Position numbers and translations under genes: made by a program. From Archangiaceae bacterium (GTDB lineage Bacteria > Myxococcota > Myxococcia > Myxococcales > Myxococcaceae), in assembly GCA_023248915.1 (NCBI GenBank), contig JAHFDQ010000252.1, positions 1-8,492 on the forward strand: 8,492 nucleotides of DNA, given 5' to 3'. Positions 8,001 to 8,492 of the stretch are shown one piece after another. A model generated the notes under the pieces. It was not told the origin of the DNA. It saw only the letters and a program-made list of their open reading frames with translations, and did no database searches. Positions within the stretch are counted from its first letter, which is position 1. Each line of letters begins with the position of its first letter.

Positions 8001-8492
8001 TCGGCGGGCCTGGCGGGCTCCACGAGTGTCGCCTTCGACGCCACCACCGGGGTGGCGACGAAGCTGGCGTTCACGGTGCAGCCTTCCTCGTCGGTGGCGG
8101 GGGTGGCGCTTGCCCCGGCGGTGCTGGTGGAAGTGCAGGACGGCCTCGGCAACCCCATTCCTTCATCCACCGCCAGCATTGCCCTGGCGTTTGGCGCTAA
8201 CCCGGGCGGTGGCGCGCTGTCGGGCGGCGGGGCGGTGGCGGCTTCGGGCGGAGTGGCTTCGTTTGCCGGCCTCTCAGTCGACAAGGTGGGAACGGGCTAC
8301 ACCCTCACCGCCTCCTCTGCGGGCCTGGCCGGGGCCACTTCTCTGTCCTTCGACATTTCGGTGGCGGCGCCGGCGAAGCTGGCTTTCACGGTGCAGCCGG
8401 CCTCCGCCAGCGCCGGGGCGGCACTCACTCCTTCTGTGGAGGTGAGGGACGCCTTCGACAACCCCGTCACGTCTTCGACGGCGAGTATCGCG
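2028..8492 (+). CDS. Giant secreted or surface protein: N-terminal domain, 18 kelch units and Ig-like repeat array (3' end beyond window)
   Basis: Seen: one uninterrupted frame of 2155 codons, still open at the right edge. Residues 1-24 have a basic n-region and a hydrophobic stretch (VSLALGFAVAL), a weak signal peptide without a clear cleavage site. Residues about 30-263 form a beta-rich region with NGVKEDIVL at 131-139 and YPISIDPT at 222-229. Residues 264-1172 are 18 kelch-type units, 1173-1278 an unassigned domain, and 1279 onward Ig-like domains of 103-105 residues. Known: kelch units fold as blades of beta-propellers, and Ig-like tandem domains form extended stalks on bacterial surfaces. 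The IDPT-type N-terminal region also precedes repeats in Rhs-like and other large exported proteins. Inferred: a surface or secreted adhesin or recognition protein. TTG 2028 is the only possible start codon after the TAG at 1989 that keeps the basic residues before the hydrophobic stretch; GTG 2058 is the alternative. No transmembrane anchor, sortase or other sorting signal is visible because the C-terminus is missing. The substrate is unknown. Confidence 0.9.
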   Translation, partial: MSDHRWVSLRVSLALGFAVALQIDRGGLPAAVERVLQNQLLFPVVAGPVPCVLDAASGDFTFEVSAAGAYEARLGKSSGSVRVKRRDAAGGLSLRPVAGPVAGADGHARNGAVVYPARGQDAAVVLTPRPNGVKEDIVLTRPLGDALAFEWDLLLDPGLTARLDDRGNVNVLGAAEQSRPLYRIPAPVVRDASGREVAGIAAFELRGARLRLAATSLASLSYPISIDPTVLVTLTADFALGGNNEGGVEIVGDQVLRAKAARGVGAWAATTAFPTARGYHASVAYNGYLYVLGGSNGTNRNDVQVAPINPVGTVGAWVATAPFATPRQGHTAVAYNGYLYVAGGSDGVSNLGDVQVAPIHPDGTVGPWASTTGLPSARADHACVAHDGHLYVIGGNGPGPLDEVQVAPLHADGTVGTWTATVALPGARYGHSASAYGGHLYVVAGRDAGYRADVQVARLNADGTVAAWTAGPSLPSARFRHAAAAHDGYLYVTGGSNGGYLSDVQVAPIRASGELSTWATSTAFPAARAGHSGVAYGGNLYILGGDGGSFRNDVQVAPMNQNGNVGAWTAATAFPTARHEHTSVAYNGFVYVIGGYTGSTLLDDVQVAPMNPDGTVGPWAATTVFPTARRAHASAAYNGYLYVVGGIGGADLNDVQFAPINGDGTLGAWASTAPFPTPRYTHSCVAYNGHLYVIGGSNGATLGDVQVATINAGGTVGPWTATSSLPLARYYHASVAYDGHLYVIGGWDNGSAYLGDVRVATLNADGTLGAFGATTPLPAGRRAHAAVASEGHLYVIGGEDGSNLGDVLVAPIYANGTVGAWNATTALATARFSHAAVAADGRLYVTGGWGGSSFADVQVAPLLSSGTVGAWGATTPLPAFRVGLTSVAYNGHLYVLGGTDPAPMNSVVEAPLNPDGSVGAWATTTAYATGRYYHCSAANDGYLYVLGGNDGTYLDDVQVAPINPDGQLGSWAPTTSLPFARDLVTCAAYEGYLYVLGGWTGAVGLDEVLVAPIGPGGQLGAWAPTTALPFARSLHASVAYNGHLYTVGGNVGTFLADVVVAPINPGGGLGAWSAAPSLPAGRSQATVAASDGYLYVLGGWLGGTTLLNDVLVAPLDADGTVGAWSKSTSTFVDARRAHASAVHNGYLYVVGGTNGTVTLADVQVAPLRTPGSRGVYSRLFDLGSTVTSVDSVTVNGSLAHHGTVSLSYQVAPASGVLGPAVDKGVVPLGAAVTLGDSFARYVFLRLVLDDTNSAAINPDAANERDVTDLTLAYSGPLPATKVGFLAQPSSAVAGTALSPSVQVAVQDALGNTMTSSSASVTLAIGTNPGGGTLGGTVTASAVNGIATFSNLSIDKAGAGYTLTAASAGLTGATSNAFSIAGGAASKLAFTTQPSNATAGSGIAPAIAVTVQDALGNPVTSSSASITVAVGANPGGGALSGTNPVSASSGVATFSNLSLDKTGIGYTLTASAGGLTSATSVAFDIVPGAASKLAFTVAPGNSTAGASMAPSVVVTVQDALGNTVTSSTAIVSVAIAANPGSGTLSGTTPVSAVAGVATFNNLSIDKTGAGYTLTVSSGGLIGATSGAFNIVPGTASKLAFTTQPATTTAGAALTPAVTVEDALGNSVTSSSASIAISIGANPGGGALSGTSPKNAASGVASFANLSIDKVGTGYTLVASSAGLASAASSAFDINPGVATRLAFTVQPLGASAGGAITPTIEVEDAFGNPVPTATPTITVAIGANPGGGVLSGTNPKAAVAGAASFADLSIDKAGTGYTLTASAGGFTGATSGAFTISAAAAAKLSFTAAPSATVAGSSLAPSTVVEVQDAFGNTVASSSASIALAIGANPGGGTLSGTNPKSAVSGVATFGNLSIDKTGVGYTLVASSAGLTAATSATFDITVGTAARLAFLVQPSSSSAGAPIAPAVQVAVQDALGNTDTASSATVTLALGANPGGSVLSGAAAVAATAGVASFGNLSLDKAGVGYTLVASSAGLAGSTSVAFDATTGVATKLAFTVQPSSSVAGVALAPAVLVEVQDGLGNPIPSSTASIALAFGANPGGGALSGGGAVAASGGVASFAGLSVDKVGTGYTLTASSAGLAGATSLSFDISVAAPAKLAFTVQPASASAGAALTPSVEVRDAFDNPVTSSTASIA
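2418..2816 (+). other. N-terminal domain ending in a YPISIDPT motif, inside the giant protein
   Basis: Residues about 131-263 start with NGVKEDIVL, continue through several predicted strands (FEWDLLLDPGL, LYRIPAPVV, a conserved-looking RDASG turn) and close with YPISIDPT at 222-229. That order (GVKE..IVL, a DASG turn, then YP.xIDP) is familiar from the region in front of the repeats in Rhs/YD proteins and other very large secreted bacterial proteins. It probably packs as a beta-sandwich that caps the first propeller. A short Gly/Asn-rich link (ALGGNNEGG) leads into the kelch units. The boundary at the left end is approximate. Confidence 0.45.
2817..5543 (+). repeat. Tandem array of 18 kelch-type units (50-52 residues each) inside the giant protein
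   Basis: Each unit reads roughly VGxW..T..LP.AR..H..VAYNGYLYVIGG followed by a variable loop and DVQVAPINPDGT. Unit lengths in residues are 50, 51, 50, 50, 50, 50, 51, 50, 50, 52, 50, 50, 50, 50, 51, 50, 52, 52, which sum exactly to the 909 residues of the array. The conserved Trp, Arg, His, the aromatic LYV strand and the Gly-Gly pair are the kelch signature, although the last strand is VQVAP rather than the usual eukaryotic vevYDP. The conserved His is replaced in units 13 (Leu), 15 (Val) and 17 (Ala), and unit 13 also loses DVQVAP. Length differences all fall in the loop after Gly-Gly or, in unit 18, also near the start. Eighteen units exceed one propeller, so two or three propellers are expected. 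Confidence 0.9.
5544..5861 (+). other. Unassigned domain of about 106 residues between the kelch and Ig-like arrays
   Basis: Residues 1173-1278 match neither repeat. The stretch starts RGVYSRLFDLGS, has alternating hydrophobic strands (VDSVTVNG, VSLSYQVAP), and ends with ARYVFLRLVLDDT and DVTDLTLAYSG. Strand spacing and the lack of helices suggest a small beta-sandwich, perhaps a carbohydrate-binding-like or discoidin-like fold, but no family is recognised with confidence. Its place directly after the last blade suggests that it ends the propeller section and connects it to the stalk. Confidence 0.45.
5862..8492 (+). repeat. Tandem Ig-like domains, period 315 or 309 bp (eight complete, ninth partial), inside the giant protein
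   Basis: Units begin at 5862, 6177, 6492, 6807, 7116, 7425, 7740, 8055 and 8370; the last is cut by the window edge after 41 residues. Each reads about ASKLAFT.QP...TAG...P.V.V.VQDALGN.VTSS, then GANPGGG.LSGT, GVATF.NLSIDK.G.GYTL and ASSAGL..ATS.AFDI. This is the pattern of bacterial Ig-like (Big/invasin-type) repeats common in large surface proteins. Units 4, 5 and 9 are two residues shorter, reading V.VED or VEVRD where the others have a VQD strand with two more residues. Similarity at the DNA level is high, consistent with repeated duplication. The array continues past the window. Confidence 0.88.

Noticed and set aside
2817..8492. CRISPR array or non-coding satellite
   Set aside because: The periods of about 150 and 315 bp are multiples of three, the frame stays open throughout and the variation respects protein motifs, so these are coding repeats.

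Overview
The window looks like chromosomal DNA from a high-GC, deltaproteobacterial-type organism, most likely a myxobacterium (Myxococcota). The basis is strong G/C preference at codon third positions, a TonB-like protein with the AgmX/PglI-type C-terminal pattern, and a very long secreted-type protein built from kelch and Ig-like repeats. This assignment is inference; the window has no rRNA or other marker gene.

Layout: two genes run leftward and one very large gene runs rightward from a shared intergenic region of about 160 bp. From the left edge to 618 (minus strand) lies the start and most of a single-pass membrane protein ending in an AgmX/PglI/TonB-like domain; its last codons are cut off. 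At 711-1868 (minus) is a complete P-loop ATPase with a C-terminal PD-(D/E)xK-like region, of the ATP-binding/DUF4143-like family. From 2028 to the right edge (plus) is one uninterrupted frame of 2155 codons that is still open at base 8492.

The giant protein has five visible zones: a weak signal peptide or signal anchor; an N-terminal region ending in a YPISIDPT motif, as seen in front of repeat regions in Rhs-like and other large secreted proteins; eighteen tandem kelch-type units of 50-52 residues (residues 264-1172); an unassigned domain of about 106 residues; and an array of about 105-residue Ig-like domains (eight complete, a ninth cut by the edge). This architecture suggests a long cell-surface or secreted protein with stacked beta-propellers on an Ig-like stalk, probably for adhesion or recognition. 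Its ligand and anchoring cannot be seen here.

No evidence ties the three genes into one pathway. The two leftward genes could be co-transcribed (92-bp gap), and the giant gene is divergent from them. Long open frames in other registers across 2000-8490 are by-products of the stop-free, GC-rich repeats. No RNA genes, CRISPR arrays, insertion sequences or convincing terminators were seen.
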